Part shown: in pieces, positions 49,491 to 56,797 of the stretch
Numbering within the stretch: the first letter of the stretch is position 1
Layout of the letters: each line of letters begins with the position of its first letter
DNA from: Rathayibacter sp. VKM Ac-2759
GTDB taxonomy: Bacteria; Actinomycetota; Actinomycetes; Actinomycetales; Microbacteriaceae
Assembly (NCBI RefSeq): GCF_009834225.1
Contig: NZ_CP047176.1
Coordinates: 930,001-994,000 of the forward strand
Reading direction: 5' to 3'
DNA length: 64,000 nucleotides
The notes under the pieces: generated by a model
Seen by the model: only the letters and a program-made list of their open reading frames with translations
Databases searched by the model: none
What the model was told of the DNA's origin: nothing
Program-made: the position numbers and the translations under genes

Positions 49491-50237
49491 TCAGGCGATC
49501 CGCACGAGTCGGTCGTCGCCCGCGAAGGTCCGCAGGAACAGCGGGTGCAGCACGGCGTCGGTCCCGCCGGGCCCGGGCGAGGTCTGGCTCCGGTAGCGCG
49601 CGAGGGCGCTCCGCTTCCGGCCCCGGGCCTCGGCGTCGAGCTCGACGCGCACGAGGTCGGGCCACGGCACCTCCTCGTGCGAGGGCTCGGCCCAGTGCCA
49701 GAGCCAGATCGGCGCCGCGAGTGCGGGATGCCCGAGCTCGGCGGCGACCTCGGCGCAGATCTCGCCCACGACGCGGTGATCGCGGTGGCCGTCCCGGGCC
49801 CAGGTCGAGAGCAGCAGCACGCTCCCCGCCGCTCCGGTGGCGCGCGTGCGCACCGCGTCGAGGATGCGGTCCCGGTGCTCGGGCGTCGCCGAATCGGGCA
49901 CCTCGAGGAAGGCGAGGCCGATGCCGGGGCCCAGCTCGCCGAGCGCCTGCTCCGCCTCGACCCGGCGCTCGTCGGCGAGAGCGGCGGAGGCGTCGCCGTG
50001 CGCGGCTGCCCCGTCCGTCACGATCACCACGTCCACCGGTGTCCCGAGCCGCCGCGCGAGCGCGATCGTGCCGCCGCAGCCGAGGGTCTCGTCGTCCGCG
50101 TGCGCGACGACCACGAGGATCCGCTCGAGCGCCGGCGCCGCGAGCAGGCGGTGCTCGAGCGGAGGGAGCCGGTCGACGCGTCCGTCCGCCCGCCACTGCT
50201 CGAGGGGGGTGCCCTCGAGGTGCCCGTCGAAGCTCAC
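49491..50237 (-). CDS. PIG-L (LmbE-like) deacetylase
   Basis: This 248-residue protein has LVVVAHADDETLGCGGTIAL (the AHxDDE zinc motif) near residue 40-60 and WARDGHRDHRVVGE with the second zinc His pair. PIG-L proteins remove N-acetyl groups from sugars such as GlcNAc-inositol or N-acetylglucosamine-based glycolipids. The GTG at 50237 overlaps the acyl-CoA dehydrogenase stop as GTGA, which identifies the start. It lies between the dehydrogenase and the methyltransferase. Confidence 0.9.
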   Translation of the reverse strand: MSFDGHLEGTPLEQWRADGRVDRLPPLEHRLLAAPALERILVVVAHADDETLGCGGTIALARRLGTPVDVVIVTDGAAAHGDASAALADERRVEAEQALGELGPGIGLAFLEVPDSATPEHRDRILDAVRTRATGAAGSVLLLSTWARDGHRDHRVVGEICAEVAAELGHPALAAPIWLWHWAEPSHEEVPWPDLVRVELDAEARGRKRSALARYRSQTSPGPGGTDAVLHPLFLRTFAGDDRLVRIA

Positions 50238-51230
50238 CACTGCTCTGCGCTCCCGGACGCGAGCACGGCCCGCCCGAGCGACTCGTCGTCGCGCTCGGCG
50301 TGGTGCTGCCGGACGTAGAGGGAGAGATCCGCGACCCGCTTGGCGTGCTCGGCGTCGAGGGCGAGCGGCGCCGGTCCGAGCGCCCTCCCGGCGCGCAGGA
50401 GGATCTCCTCCACGGCGCCCGCGACGCTCGCGCGGGTCCGCTTGGCCAGCAGTGCACCGTCGGCGCCCTGCGCCCGGCCGTCGTCGACCCGTGCGGCGGC
50501 CTCGTCGAGCGCGCCGCGCGGCCGACAGGGCCGTGTCGATCGCCCCGAGGTGCGCGAGCAGGTGCGGCTCGGCGCGCCGCGCGGCCGCCCGTGCGACGGT
50601 CGCCGCGACCCCGAGGGCTCCGCCGTGCCAGCAGGCCGCCACGCCGATCCCGCCCCAGGCGAAGCCCGGCCGCGAGAGGTACCAGCCCGCCTCGCCGACG
50701 GCCCGCGCCGGAGCCGCGGTGAAGCGGACCGGCCCGCTCGGGATCTCGACGAGGCCGCGGGCCTGCCAGGCTCCCGCCTCCGGGGCCGCCCGCCCGCCGC
50801 CGAGGCCGACCGCGAAGAGGCGGCGCTCGCCGGAGGCGTCGCCGACGTGCGCGGTGACCAGCGCGGCGTCGAGGCGGTCGGCCAGCGAGCACCACGGCTT
50901 CACGCCGTCCAGCAGCCAGCCGTCGCCGTCGAGCCGCGCGACGAGCGGCTCGCCGCCGCCCTCCGCAGCGAACACGCCCCAGGTCGCGCCGGTCGCGATG
51001 CCGACGTCGTCGGGCCGGAGCCCCGCCTCGGCGAGGATCGCGAGCGCGTCGAGGTGCGGCTCGATCGCGCGGGCGACCCCGAGGTCGTGCCGACCGAGGC
51101 GCTCCAGCAGGCCGAGCAGCTCGGCCGTGCGTCCCGATCCGGGCAGCGGTGCGCCGCCTCCGATCGTGCGGGCGAGCGCGAGCGCGCCGTCGACGTCGTC
51201 GGGCAGGGGCGGGAGGTCGCTGGCATCCAT
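50234..51230 (-). pseudogene. Acyl-CoA dehydrogenase-like protein, frameshifted
   Basis: The N-terminal two thirds, from ATG 51230, read as an acyl-CoA dehydrogenase-like protein (ATGATWGVFAAEGGGEPLVAR, GWLLDGVKPWCSLADRLDAA, AAPEAGAW, WGGIGVAACWHGGALGVAA). After IDTALSAAR (about 50520 plus strand) the frame is lost. Moving the frame gives LDEAAARVDDGRAQGADG, LLAKRTRASVAGAVEEI and LSLYVRQHHAERDDESLG with a stop coupled to the PIG-L start. A 2-nt loss or 1-nt gain in a GCGCGGCGCGC tract explains it: a sequencing error or a real mutation. Together about 332 residues, short for the family. Confidence 0.85.
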
Positions 51231-51325
51231 TCCCTCCGACGGTACGCAGTCGCCCGCCCCGGGGGAGCCCGATTGCCCGACTCGCCCCGCGGTGCTAGCG
51301 GAGAGGCGCCGCCCGAGCGGCCCCC

Positions 51326-51793
51326 TCAGACCCCGCCGCCGAAGTCGAGTGCGTTGATCCGGTGGAGGAGACCGGCGAACCGCTCGACGTCGTCGAGCTC
51401 CCAGCGGCGCAGCTCCTCGTGCATCAGCGCCTGGTTCGAGCTGCGGATCTCGACGAGCCGCGCGGCCGTCTCCTCTCCCACCGCCAGGATCGTGACGCGA
51501 CCGTCGCCCGGGTCGGGTGCCCGCTCGAGGAAGCCGAACCGGTCGAGCGCCGTGATCTGACGGCTGAGCGAGGACTTGTCCGTCTCGAGCAGCTCGGCGA
51601 GCGCTCCGGAGGAGAGCGGTCCGCGCCGCTCGAGGGTCGACAGGATCTTGTAGCCGAGCGGGGTCAGATCGGGGTGCAGCTGCTCGGCGTAGGAGCGCAT
51701 CGCCGCCCTCACGCGGTTGAGGAGCGTGCTCAGCTCGCCCTCGACCGAGGCGATGGCGGCGTCGGTGCCGGGCGGGGAGGGCGGTGGCGTCAT
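51326..51793 (-). CDS. MarR family transcriptional regulator
   Basis: This 155-residue winged-helix protein has [51 protein letters not shown] (recognition helix) and [11 protein letters not shown] (wing). The ATG at 51793 follows a GTG codon. It reads away from rplJ, with which it shares the upstream region. The ligand and targets are unknown. A second MarR gene lies on the other side of rplJL. Confidence 0.88.
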   Translation of the reverse strand: MTPPPSPPGTDAAIASVEGELSTLLNRVRAAMRSYAEQLHPDLTPLGYKILSTLERRGPLSSGALAELLETDKSSLSRQITALDRFGFLERAPDPGDGRVTILAVGEETAARLVEIRSSNQALMHEELRRWELDDVERFAGLLHRINALDFGGGV

Positions 51794-51829
51794 GACTCCA
51801 GGATCCTCCAGGCGGTCCCCGACTCCGAC

Positions 51830-51859
51830 TTGCGCCGCACCCCGTGCACGTCGTACGCT
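51830..51859 (+). promoter_or_regulatory. rplJ-rplL promoter
   Basis: TTGCGC (51830-51835) and TACGCT (51854-51859) are 18 bp apart, about 225 nt upstream of the rplJ ATG. The spacing and sequence fit a vegetative promoter. It would give a leader of roughly 220 nt beginning near 51866. Confidence 0.6.
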
Positions 51860-51865
51860 CTCCGA

Positions 51866-52084
51866 AGCCAAAGACCGCCGGTTTCCGGTGTGCGCGCGAG
51901 CAGGGCCCAGGCCCCGCGAGATCGCCACCGGACGAAGGATTCGCAGAGCGAATGGCCCGCGCAGGTGTGCAAGAGACTCAGTACCGCGATTCATCGCGAT
52001 TCCCGAAGCTCCCGCGCTCCTGCGCCGGAGCTTTTTTCTTTGCCTGCTTTCGGGCTACCGGCACGAGAATTCACAGGAGTAACC
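51866..52084 (+). promoter_or_regulatory. L10-type leader of rplJ-rplL
   Basis: The ~219-nt untranslated leader has AAAGACCGCCGG soon after the presumed start, the kind of segment found in actinobacterial L10 leaders, where L10(L12) binds its own mRNA. It then has CGCGATTC repeated (51985-52001) and a terminator-like hairpin (52006-52037). AGGAG at 52075-52079 is the rplJ ribosome-binding site. The leader assignment is by position and motif, not by covariance search. Confidence 0.6.
52006..52037 (+). terminator. Attenuator-like intrinsic terminator in the rplJ leader
   Basis: A 7-bp stem AAGCTCC/GGAGCTT (52006-52012 with 52027-52033), one C-C mismatch and a further 4-bp stem with loop TCCT are followed by six T residues (52032-52037). 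It lies 48 nt before the rplJ ATG, in a transcript with no upstream gene on this strand, so an attenuation role is most likely. Confidence 0.75.
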
Positions 52085-52600
52085 ATGGCGAACAAGGAAG
52101 CCTCGGTCGCCGAGCTCACGGACAAGTTCCAGAGCTCGACCGCCGTTCTGCTGACCGAGTACCGCGGTCTCACTGTTGCTCAGCTCAAGACGCTGCGCAA
52201 GGACATCAGTGAGCACGCGACTTACGCCGTGGTGAAGAACACGCTGACCAAGATCGCGGCGAACAACGCCGGGATCTCGTCATTCGACGACGAGCTCGCC
52301 GGCCCCTCGGCCATCGCGTTCGTGCACGGCGACCCCGTCGCCGTGGCCAAGTCGCTGCGTGCCTTCGCCAAGGCAAACCCTCTGCTCGTGGTCAAGGGCG
52401 GTTACTTCGACGGTAACCCGCTGACCGCAGAAGAGGTGGGCAAGCTCGCCGACCTCGAGTCCCGCGAAGTTCTGCTCGGCAAGCTCGCCGGCGCCTTCAA
52501 GGCCTCGCTGTTCGGTGCCGCATATCTGTTCCAGGCGCCGCTGTCCAAGGCCGTTCGCACGGTCGAGGCGCTGCGCGAGAAGCAGGAGTCCGCGAGCTGA
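52085..52600 (+). CDS. rplJ: 50S ribosomal protein L10
   Basis: This 171-residue protein has the L10 start ([18 protein letters not shown]), [20 protein letters not shown] and [14 protein letters not shown] near residue 50, and a C-terminal helix that binds L12 dimers. L10 anchors the L7/L12 stalk on 23S rRNA near L11 and represses its own operon. The RBS AGGAGT lies at the right distance. Its leader carries a promoter and an attenuator-like hairpin. Confidence 0.97.
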   Translation: MANKEASVAELTDKFQSSTAVLLTEYRGLTVAQLKTLRKDISEHATYAVVKNTLTKIAANNAGISSFDDELAGPSAIAFVHGDPVAVAKSLRAFAKANPLLVVKGGYFDGNPLTAEEVGKLADLESREVLLGKLAGAFKASLFGAAYLFQAPLSKAVRTVEALREKQESAS

Positions 52601-52663
52601 TCCCTCCCTCACGGGAGACGGTGCGCACGCGGTTCGTAGACAAGAAAAACTAGGAGAAAAATC

Positions 52664-53047
52664 ATGGCAAAGCTCACGCAGGACGAGCTCATCGAGGCTT
52701 TCAAGGAGCTCACGCTCATCGAGCTCTCTGAGTTCGTCAAGAAGTTCGAAGAGGTCTTCGAGGTCACCGCCGCCGCGCCCGTCGCGGCTGCTGGCGCTGC
52801 CGGACCGGCCGCCCCCGTCGAAGAGGTCGAGGAGCAGACCGAGTTCGACGTCGTGCTCGAGGCCGCCGGCGAGAAGAAGATCCAGGTCATCAAGGAGGTC
52901 CGCGCGCTCACCAGCCTCGGCCTCGGCGAGGCGAAGGCCGTCGTCGACGGCGCCCCCAAGGCTGTCCTCGAGGCCGTCAACAAGGAGACCGCCGAGAAGG
53001 CCAAGGCCCAGCTCGAGGCCGCCGGCGCGACCGTCACCGTCAAGTAA
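52664..53047 (+). CDS. rplL: 50S ribosomal protein L7/L12
   Basis: This 127-residue protein has the dimerising N-terminus ([21 protein letters not shown]), an Ala/Pro-rich hinge (~45-60) and the C-terminal GTPase-recruiting domain ([37 protein letters not shown]). It stimulates translation factor GTPases. The strong TAGGAG upstream fits its need for several copies per ribosome. A hairpin at 53078-53107 ends the operon. Confidence 0.98.
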   Translation: MAKLTQDELIEAFKELTLIELSEFVKKFEEVFEVTAAAPVAAAGAAGPAAPVEEVEEQTEFDVVLEAAGEKKIQVIKEVRALTSLGLGEAKAVVDGAPKAVLEAVNKETAEKAKAQLEAAGATVTVK

Positions 53048-53077
53048 GCAGTTCCACCCCGGCTCCGGCCGGATGCA

Positions 53078-53107
53078 GGGCGTCGTCTCCTCGGAGGCGG
53101 CGCCCTT
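53078..53107 (+). terminator. Terminator of the rplJ-rplL operon
   Basis: A stem formed by 53078-53090 and 53093-53105 pairs throughout (two G-U pairs), with a short CTCG-type loop, starting 31 nt after the rplL stop and followed by TTCGCCGTT. Its position before the next gene's promoter supports termination. Confidence 0.75.
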
Positions 53108-53140
53108 CGCCGTTCCCGGGCGGGCTCTAGGATCGGAGGC

Positions 53141-53626
53141 GTGACTGCTCCCGATCCGCTCGCCGGCCTCCCGGCCCGCGATGTCCCGCCCAGCGAGGTC
53201 TCGCTCAGCGAGCTGCTGAGCGACTTCGTCTCGGTGACGCACCGGATCACGCGGCTCGCCGCGCAGGCGACCGACAACCAGGAGTCGCAGGCCGTGTGGC
53301 GCACTCTCTCGGTGCTGCTGTCGATGGGCCCGATGCGCCTCGGCGAGCTGGCCGTCCAGAGCCGGGTGTCGCAGCCCACGATGACCAAGATCGTGAAGAA
53401 CCTCGTCGAAGCGGGCTGGCTCGATCGCATCGCCGACCCGGTCGACGCCCGCGCCTGGCAGATCCGCCTCGCCGACGCCGGAGCGGACGCGCTCGCGGCC
53501 TGGCGCTCGCAGCTCGGCGACGCGCTCACCCCGATCTTCGACGACCTGACGCCCGAGGACCGCCGCGTCCTCGAGCGCGCCGTCGAGATCATGCACGAGC
53601 GCCTCGTGGTGGCCCCCCGCGCCTGA
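53141..53626 (+). CDS. MarR family transcriptional regulator
   Basis: This 161-residue winged-helix protein has LLSDFVSVTHRITRLAAQ, RLGELAVQSRVSQPTMTKIVKNL (helix-turn-helix, ~65-87) and ADPVDARAWQIRLADAG (wing). TAGGAT at 53128-53133 lies 7 nt before the GTG, so the message is probably leaderless. It is convergent with the small acetyltransferase gene. Targets unknown. Confidence 0.88.
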   Translation: MTAPDPLAGLPARDVPPSEVSLSELLSDFVSVTHRITRLAAQATDNQESQAVWRTLSVLLSMGPMRLGELAVQSRVSQPTMTKIVKNLVEAGWLDRIADPVDARAWQIRLADAGADALAAWRSQLGDALTPIFDDLTPEDRRVLERAVEIMHERLVVAPRA

Positions 53627-53635
53627 GGGGTGCGC

Positions 53636-53938
53636 TCAGTCCTCCGGCCAGCGCACGCGCGCCTCGACATCGGGGTGCTTGCGGAGCCACGCCGCGATGA
53701 ACGGGCAGCGGGGCACGACCGTGAGTCCCGCCTCCGTCACGGCGAGCACGGCCGCGCGGGCGAGGACGCCGCCGAGGCCGTGCCCCTCCCAGCCGTCGTC
53801 GATGACGGTGTGGGTCAGGACCACGTCGTCGCCGCGGCGCACGTAGGCGGCGAAGCCCGCGGGCTCACCGCCGACGGAGATCTCGAAGCGCGACCGCTCC
53901 CGGTCGTCGCGGACGGTGGGCATCTCGGTATCGGTCAT
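53636..53938 (-). CDS. Small GNAT-like N-acetyltransferase (NATD1/YidJ-like)
   Basis: This 100-residue protein has RSRFEISVGGEPAGFAAYVRRGD, VLTHTVIDDGWEGHGLGGVLARAAV (compact acetyl-CoA loop) and VVPRCPFIAAWLRKHP, the signature of the small NATD1-type GNAT proteins. The start overlaps the LacI gene stop by ATGA, an unexpected coupling of a regulator to an acetyltransferase. The substrate is unknown. Confidence 0.88.
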   Translation of the reverse strand: MTDTEMPTVRDDRERSRFEISVGGEPAGFAAYVRRGDDVVLTHTVIDDGWEGHGLGGVLARAAVLAVTEAGLTVVPRCPFIAAWLRKHPDVEARVRWPED

Positions 53939-54975
53939 GCTCCGATTCTGACGCTCCTGGGCGCCGAGGTGCTCGTCCTGATGACGAGCGAGGCCGGGAT
54001 GGTGGTGTGACGCGCCGGGGGAGGGGTCTCGCCGCGCGCGGTCGCCGCGAGCGCCTCGAGGAGGAGCCGCACGGCCAGCTCGCCCTGCTGGCGCGGGTCC
54101 TGCCGGATCGAGGTCAGTCCGAACAGCTCGGCGAGGGGGTGGTCGTCGATCCCGATGACCGACACGTCCTCGGGCACCGAGAGGCCGAGCTCGCGCGCCG
54201 CGAGGATGATGCCGATGCCGATCTCGTCCGAGGCGGCGAAGATCGCCGTCGGCCGCGTCCTCGGGTCGCCGAGCACCTGCCGGCCCGCCCGGTGGCCGCC
54301 GGGGATGTCGAACCGGGTCGGCACGAAGGAGGCGGGGTCGAAGGGGAGCCCGGCCGCCTCCACCGCCTCGCGGAACCCGTCACGGCGCTTGGTGTGGACG
54401 TGGAAGTCCATCTCCTCCTCGGCCAGGCCGCCGATGTGGACGAGGCGCTCGTGCCCCAGCGAGAGGAGGTGCTCGGTCGCGAGGCGCGCGGCGGCCACGT
54501 CGTCGATGCTGAAGGTGGGGATGCCCGGGAGCTCGCCGCCGATGCCGACCACCGGCTTGCCCAGCGCGAGGAGCGCCTCCGTCTCGTCGGGTGAGATCTC
54601 GAGGGTGACCGCGACGATCGCGTCGACGCGCTTGCGGACGAGGTAGTACTCGAAGACGCTGCGCCGCGCATCGAGGTGCTTGTCCATGTTGTAGAGGAGA
54701 AGGTCGTAGCCGGCGGCGAGCAGGGCGTGCTCGATCCCCTCGATGATCCCGCCGAAGAACCACTGGTTGATGACGGGGATGACGACGGCGATGTTGTTGC
54801 TGCGTCCGGTCACCAGGCTCGAGGCGTTGGCCGAGACGACGTAGCCGAGGCTCGCCGCCGCACCCTCGACCCGCTGCTTCGTGCTCGCCGAGACGTAGCC
54901 GCGACCGCTGAGGGCCCTCGAGACGGTCGCCTTCGAGACTCCGGCGAGTTCGACGACCTCTTCGATGCCCGGCAC
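53935..54975 (-). CDS. LacI family transcriptional regulator of the sugar ABC operon
   Basis: This 346-residue regulator has an N-terminal helix-turn-helix (IEEVVELAGVSKATVSRALS) with the hinge segment ANASSLVTGRSN and an effector domain ending with VIGIDDHPLAELFGLTSIRQD. It is divergent from the sugar ABC importer. A palindrome at 55006 lies 31 nt before its GTG and another at 55164 lies in the leader of the importer, so both directions are probably repressed. The ligand is likely an oligosaccharide; unproven. Confidence 0.92.
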   Translation of the reverse strand: MPGIEEVVELAGVSKATVSRALSGRGYVSASTKQRVEGAAASLGYVVSANASSLVTGRSNNIAVVIPVINQWFFGGIIEGIEHALLAAGYDLLLYNMDKHLDARRSVFEYYLVRKRVDAIVAVTLEISPDETEALLALGKPVVGIGGELPGIPTFSIDDVAAARLATEHLLSLGHERLVHIGGLAEEEMDFHVHTKRRDGFREAVEAAGLPFDPASFVPTRFDIPGGHRAGRQVLGDPRTRPTAIFAASDEIGIGIILAARELGLSVPEDVSVIGIDDHPLAELFGLTSIRQDPRQQGELAVRLLLEALAATARGETPPPARHTTIPASLVIRTSTSAPRSVRIGA

Positions 54976-55005
54976 GGCGTTCCTCCCGACCGTCCGGCGT
55001 CGATG

Positions 55006-55021
55006 CTGGAAACGGTTCCAG
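55006..55021. promoter_or_regulatory. LacI-type operator CTGGAAACGGTTCCAG
   Basis: Arms CTGGAA and TTCCAG enclose ACGG. The site lies 31 nt upstream of the divergent LacI gene, the usual place for autoregulation. The GGAA-N4-TTCC frame recurs at 55164-55175. Confidence 0.75.
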
Positions 55022-55110
55022 GAATGTATACCCCGTAGGCAGGAGGGCTGCCAGCGCGAGATCGATCTCGGGCCCCCCTTTCGGCCTGAGAACGCCGGTT
55101 TGACGCCGAA

Positions 55111-55132
55111 TCGTTATCTCAGAGAGCGCTCT
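55111..55132. promoter_or_regulatory. TCGTTATC plus AGAGCGCTCT palindrome
   Basis: A perfect 10-bp palindrome AGAGCGCTCT (55123-55132) follows TCGTTATC (55111-55118). The same pair of elements, TCGTTATC then GAGAGCGCT, occurs on the minus strand at 62356-62336 upstream of the DUF3105 gene. GAGAGCGCTCTC-type sites are common LacI-family operators in actinobacteria. Confidence 0.55.
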
Positions 55133-55163
55133 ATCGTGGCCGTTGTGATTTCATCGAACCTGT

Positions 55164-55175
55164 GGAAAGGTTTCC
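55164..55175. promoter_or_regulatory. LacI-type operator GGAAAGGTTTCC upstream of the sugar importer
   Basis: Arms GGAAA and TTTCC around GG match the frame of the operator at 55006. It is 188 nt upstream of the binding-protein start and 143 nt from the other site, so repression by looping is possible. Confidence 0.6.
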
Positions 55176-55362
55176 CTCCGTGGGATCCCGCCCACAGCAA
55201 CCCGGTGATCCGCTCGGAGTTCCTCCTGGCATCGCCATCAGCACCATCCGAGTCGTCGCGACATCCGCTTCGAGCCGCCACAGCCCGCCGGTCCCCGGCC
55301 GGGTGCGGCACGCGCCGCTCGTCCCGGATCGACGCTGGACCACCACTCAATGAGGAGGAAGT

Positions 55363-56703
55363 ATGCGGTCATCCCTGCACCGCCGTATCACCGTCCCGGT
55401 CGCCGTCCTGGCGGCCGCCGGAATCGCGCTCTCTGGCTGCTCGAGCAGCAGTGACCCCAACGACCCCAACGCCGGCGGCGGCTCCGCCGGGACCGTCGGC
55501 ACCGCCGACGGCGTCGTCAACGTCTACGGCACCATCAACGGTGACGAGGCGACCCTCCTCGAGCAGTCCTGGGCGGACTGGGAGGAGGAGTCGGGCATCG
55601 ACATCAAGTACACCGGCGACAAGGAGTTCGAGAAGCAGATCGGCATCAAGGTCCAGGGTGGAGACACCCCCGACCTCGCGATCTTCCCGCAGCCCGGTCT
55701 GCTCGCCGACACCGTCGCCTCCGGCAAGGTGCAGGAGCTGCCCGAGGGCGCCCTCGCGAACGTCCAGGAGAACTGGTCCGAGGACTGGCAGAAGTACGGC
55801 CAGGTCGACGGCACGCAGTACGGCGCGCCGCTGATGGCGAGCGTCAAGGGCTACATCTGGTACTCGCCGGCGAAGTTCGCCGAGTGGGGCGTCTCGGTCC
55901 CCACGACCTGGGACGAGATGGAGGCGCTCGGCAAGACGATCGCCGAGAAGTCCGGCGGACCCTCCTGGTGCGCGGGCTTCAACTCCGGTGAGGCGTCCGG
56001 CTGGCCGGGCACCGACTGGATCGAGGACGCCGTCCTCCGCGAGGCCGGCCCCGACGTCTACGACTCCTGGGTCGCCGGTGACACCCCGTTCACCGACCCC
56101 GAGATCAAGGCGGCATTCGACTCCGTCGGCTCGATCCTGCTCGACCCGACCCTGGTCAACGCCGGCTACGGCGACGTCTCGTCGATCAACTCCACCGCCT
56201 TCGGCGACGTCGCGCAGAACATCGCCAACGGCTCCTGCGCACTGACCCACCAGGCGTCCTTCTTCGAGGGCTTCCTGATCTCGGCCGGCGCCACGGTGGC
56301 CGAGGACGGCGATGTGTGGGCCTTCCTCACCCCGCCGACCAACGCCGACGACCCCCAGGCCGTCACCGGTGGTGGCGAGATGGTCGCTGCGTTCTCGAAC
56401 GACGAGGACACCGCGAAGGTCCAGGAGTACCTCGCCAGCGCTGACTGGGCGAACAGCCGCGTCTCGCTCGGCGGAGTCATCTCGGCCAACAAGGGTCTCG
56501 ACGCCGCGAACGCCGGCAGCGACATCCTGAAGGACTCGATCGGCATCCTGCAGAGCGAGGACACCACGTTCCGCTTCGACGGCTCGGACCTCATGCCGAA
56601 GTCCGTGGGTGCCGACAGCTTCTGGAAGGGCATGGTCGACTGGATCGACGGCTCGAGCACCGACCAGGTCCTCGAGGAGATCCAGGCCGGGTACACCTCC
56701 TAG
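55363..56703 (+). CDS. Sugar ABC transporter substrate-binding lipoprotein (AglE-like)
   Basis: This 446-residue lipoprotein has a signal peptide with lipobox GIALSGCSSS (Cys about residue 26) and a family-1 solute-binding fold (VNVYGTINGDEATLLEQSW, GDTPDLAIFPQPGLLADTV, YGAPLMASVKGYIWYSPAKF, MVAAFSNDEDTAKVQEYLAS). The sequence resembles alpha-glucoside binding proteins. It is the first gene of the importer, behind a long operator-rich leader; a strong hairpin follows it. No glycosidase gene lies nearby. Confidence 0.92.
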   Translation: MRSSLHRRITVPVAVLAAAGIALSGCSSSSDPNDPNAGGGSAGTVGTADGVVNVYGTINGDEATLLEQSWADWEEESGIDIKYTGDKEFEKQIGIKVQGGDTPDLAIFPQPGLLADTVASGKVQELPEGALANVQENWSEDWQKYGQVDGTQYGAPLMASVKGYIWYSPAKFAEWGVSVPTTWDEMEALGKTIAEKSGGPSWCAGFNSGEASGWPGTDWIEDAVLREAGPDVYDSWVAGDTPFTDPEIKAAFDSVGSILLDPTLVNAGYGDVSSINSTAFGDVAQNIANGSCALTHQASFFEGFLISAGATVAEDGDVWAFLTPPTNADDPQAVTGGGEMVAAFSNDEDTAKVQEYLASADWANSRVSLGGVISANKGLDAANAGSDILKDSIGILQSEDTTFRFDGSDLMPKSVGADSFWKGMVDWIDGSSTDQVLEEIQAGYTS

Positions 56704-56709
56704 CGGTCA

Positions 56710-56754
56710 CGAGGACGAGGGCCGCCGCTCCCTGGGCGGCGGCCCTCGTCCTCG
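56710..56754 (+). terminator. Strong intercistronic hairpin after the binding-protein gene
   Basis: A perfect 18-bp stem (56710-56727 with 56737-56754) with a 9-nt loop starts 7 nt after the binding-protein stop. The permeases follow after 44 nt without a clear new promoter, although TAGGCT at 56756-56761 could be one. It probably causes partial termination or protects the upstream message. Confidence 0.7.
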
Positions 56755-56797
56755 CTAGGCTTCAGCTGAGTTCAGAGTCGCACTCGAAAGGGCGTCC

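Larger units (their letters stand above)
54976..55362. other. 387-nt divergent regulatory region of the sugar importer
   Basis: No gene is present; open frames here lack family signals. The region holds a LacI-type palindrome near the regulator (55006), a second palindrome AGAGCGCTCT (55123), a third GGAAA/TTTCC site (55164) and about 187 nt of leader before the binding-protein ATG. TTGACG at 55100-55105 may be a -35 element. GAGGAGG at 55351-55357 is the ribosome-binding site. Confidence 0.7.

Noticed and set aside
55100..55137. A complete sigma-70 promoter for the sugar importer
   Set aside because: TTGACG at 55100-55105 has no good -10 at 16-19 bp, so the start site cannot be fixed from sequence.
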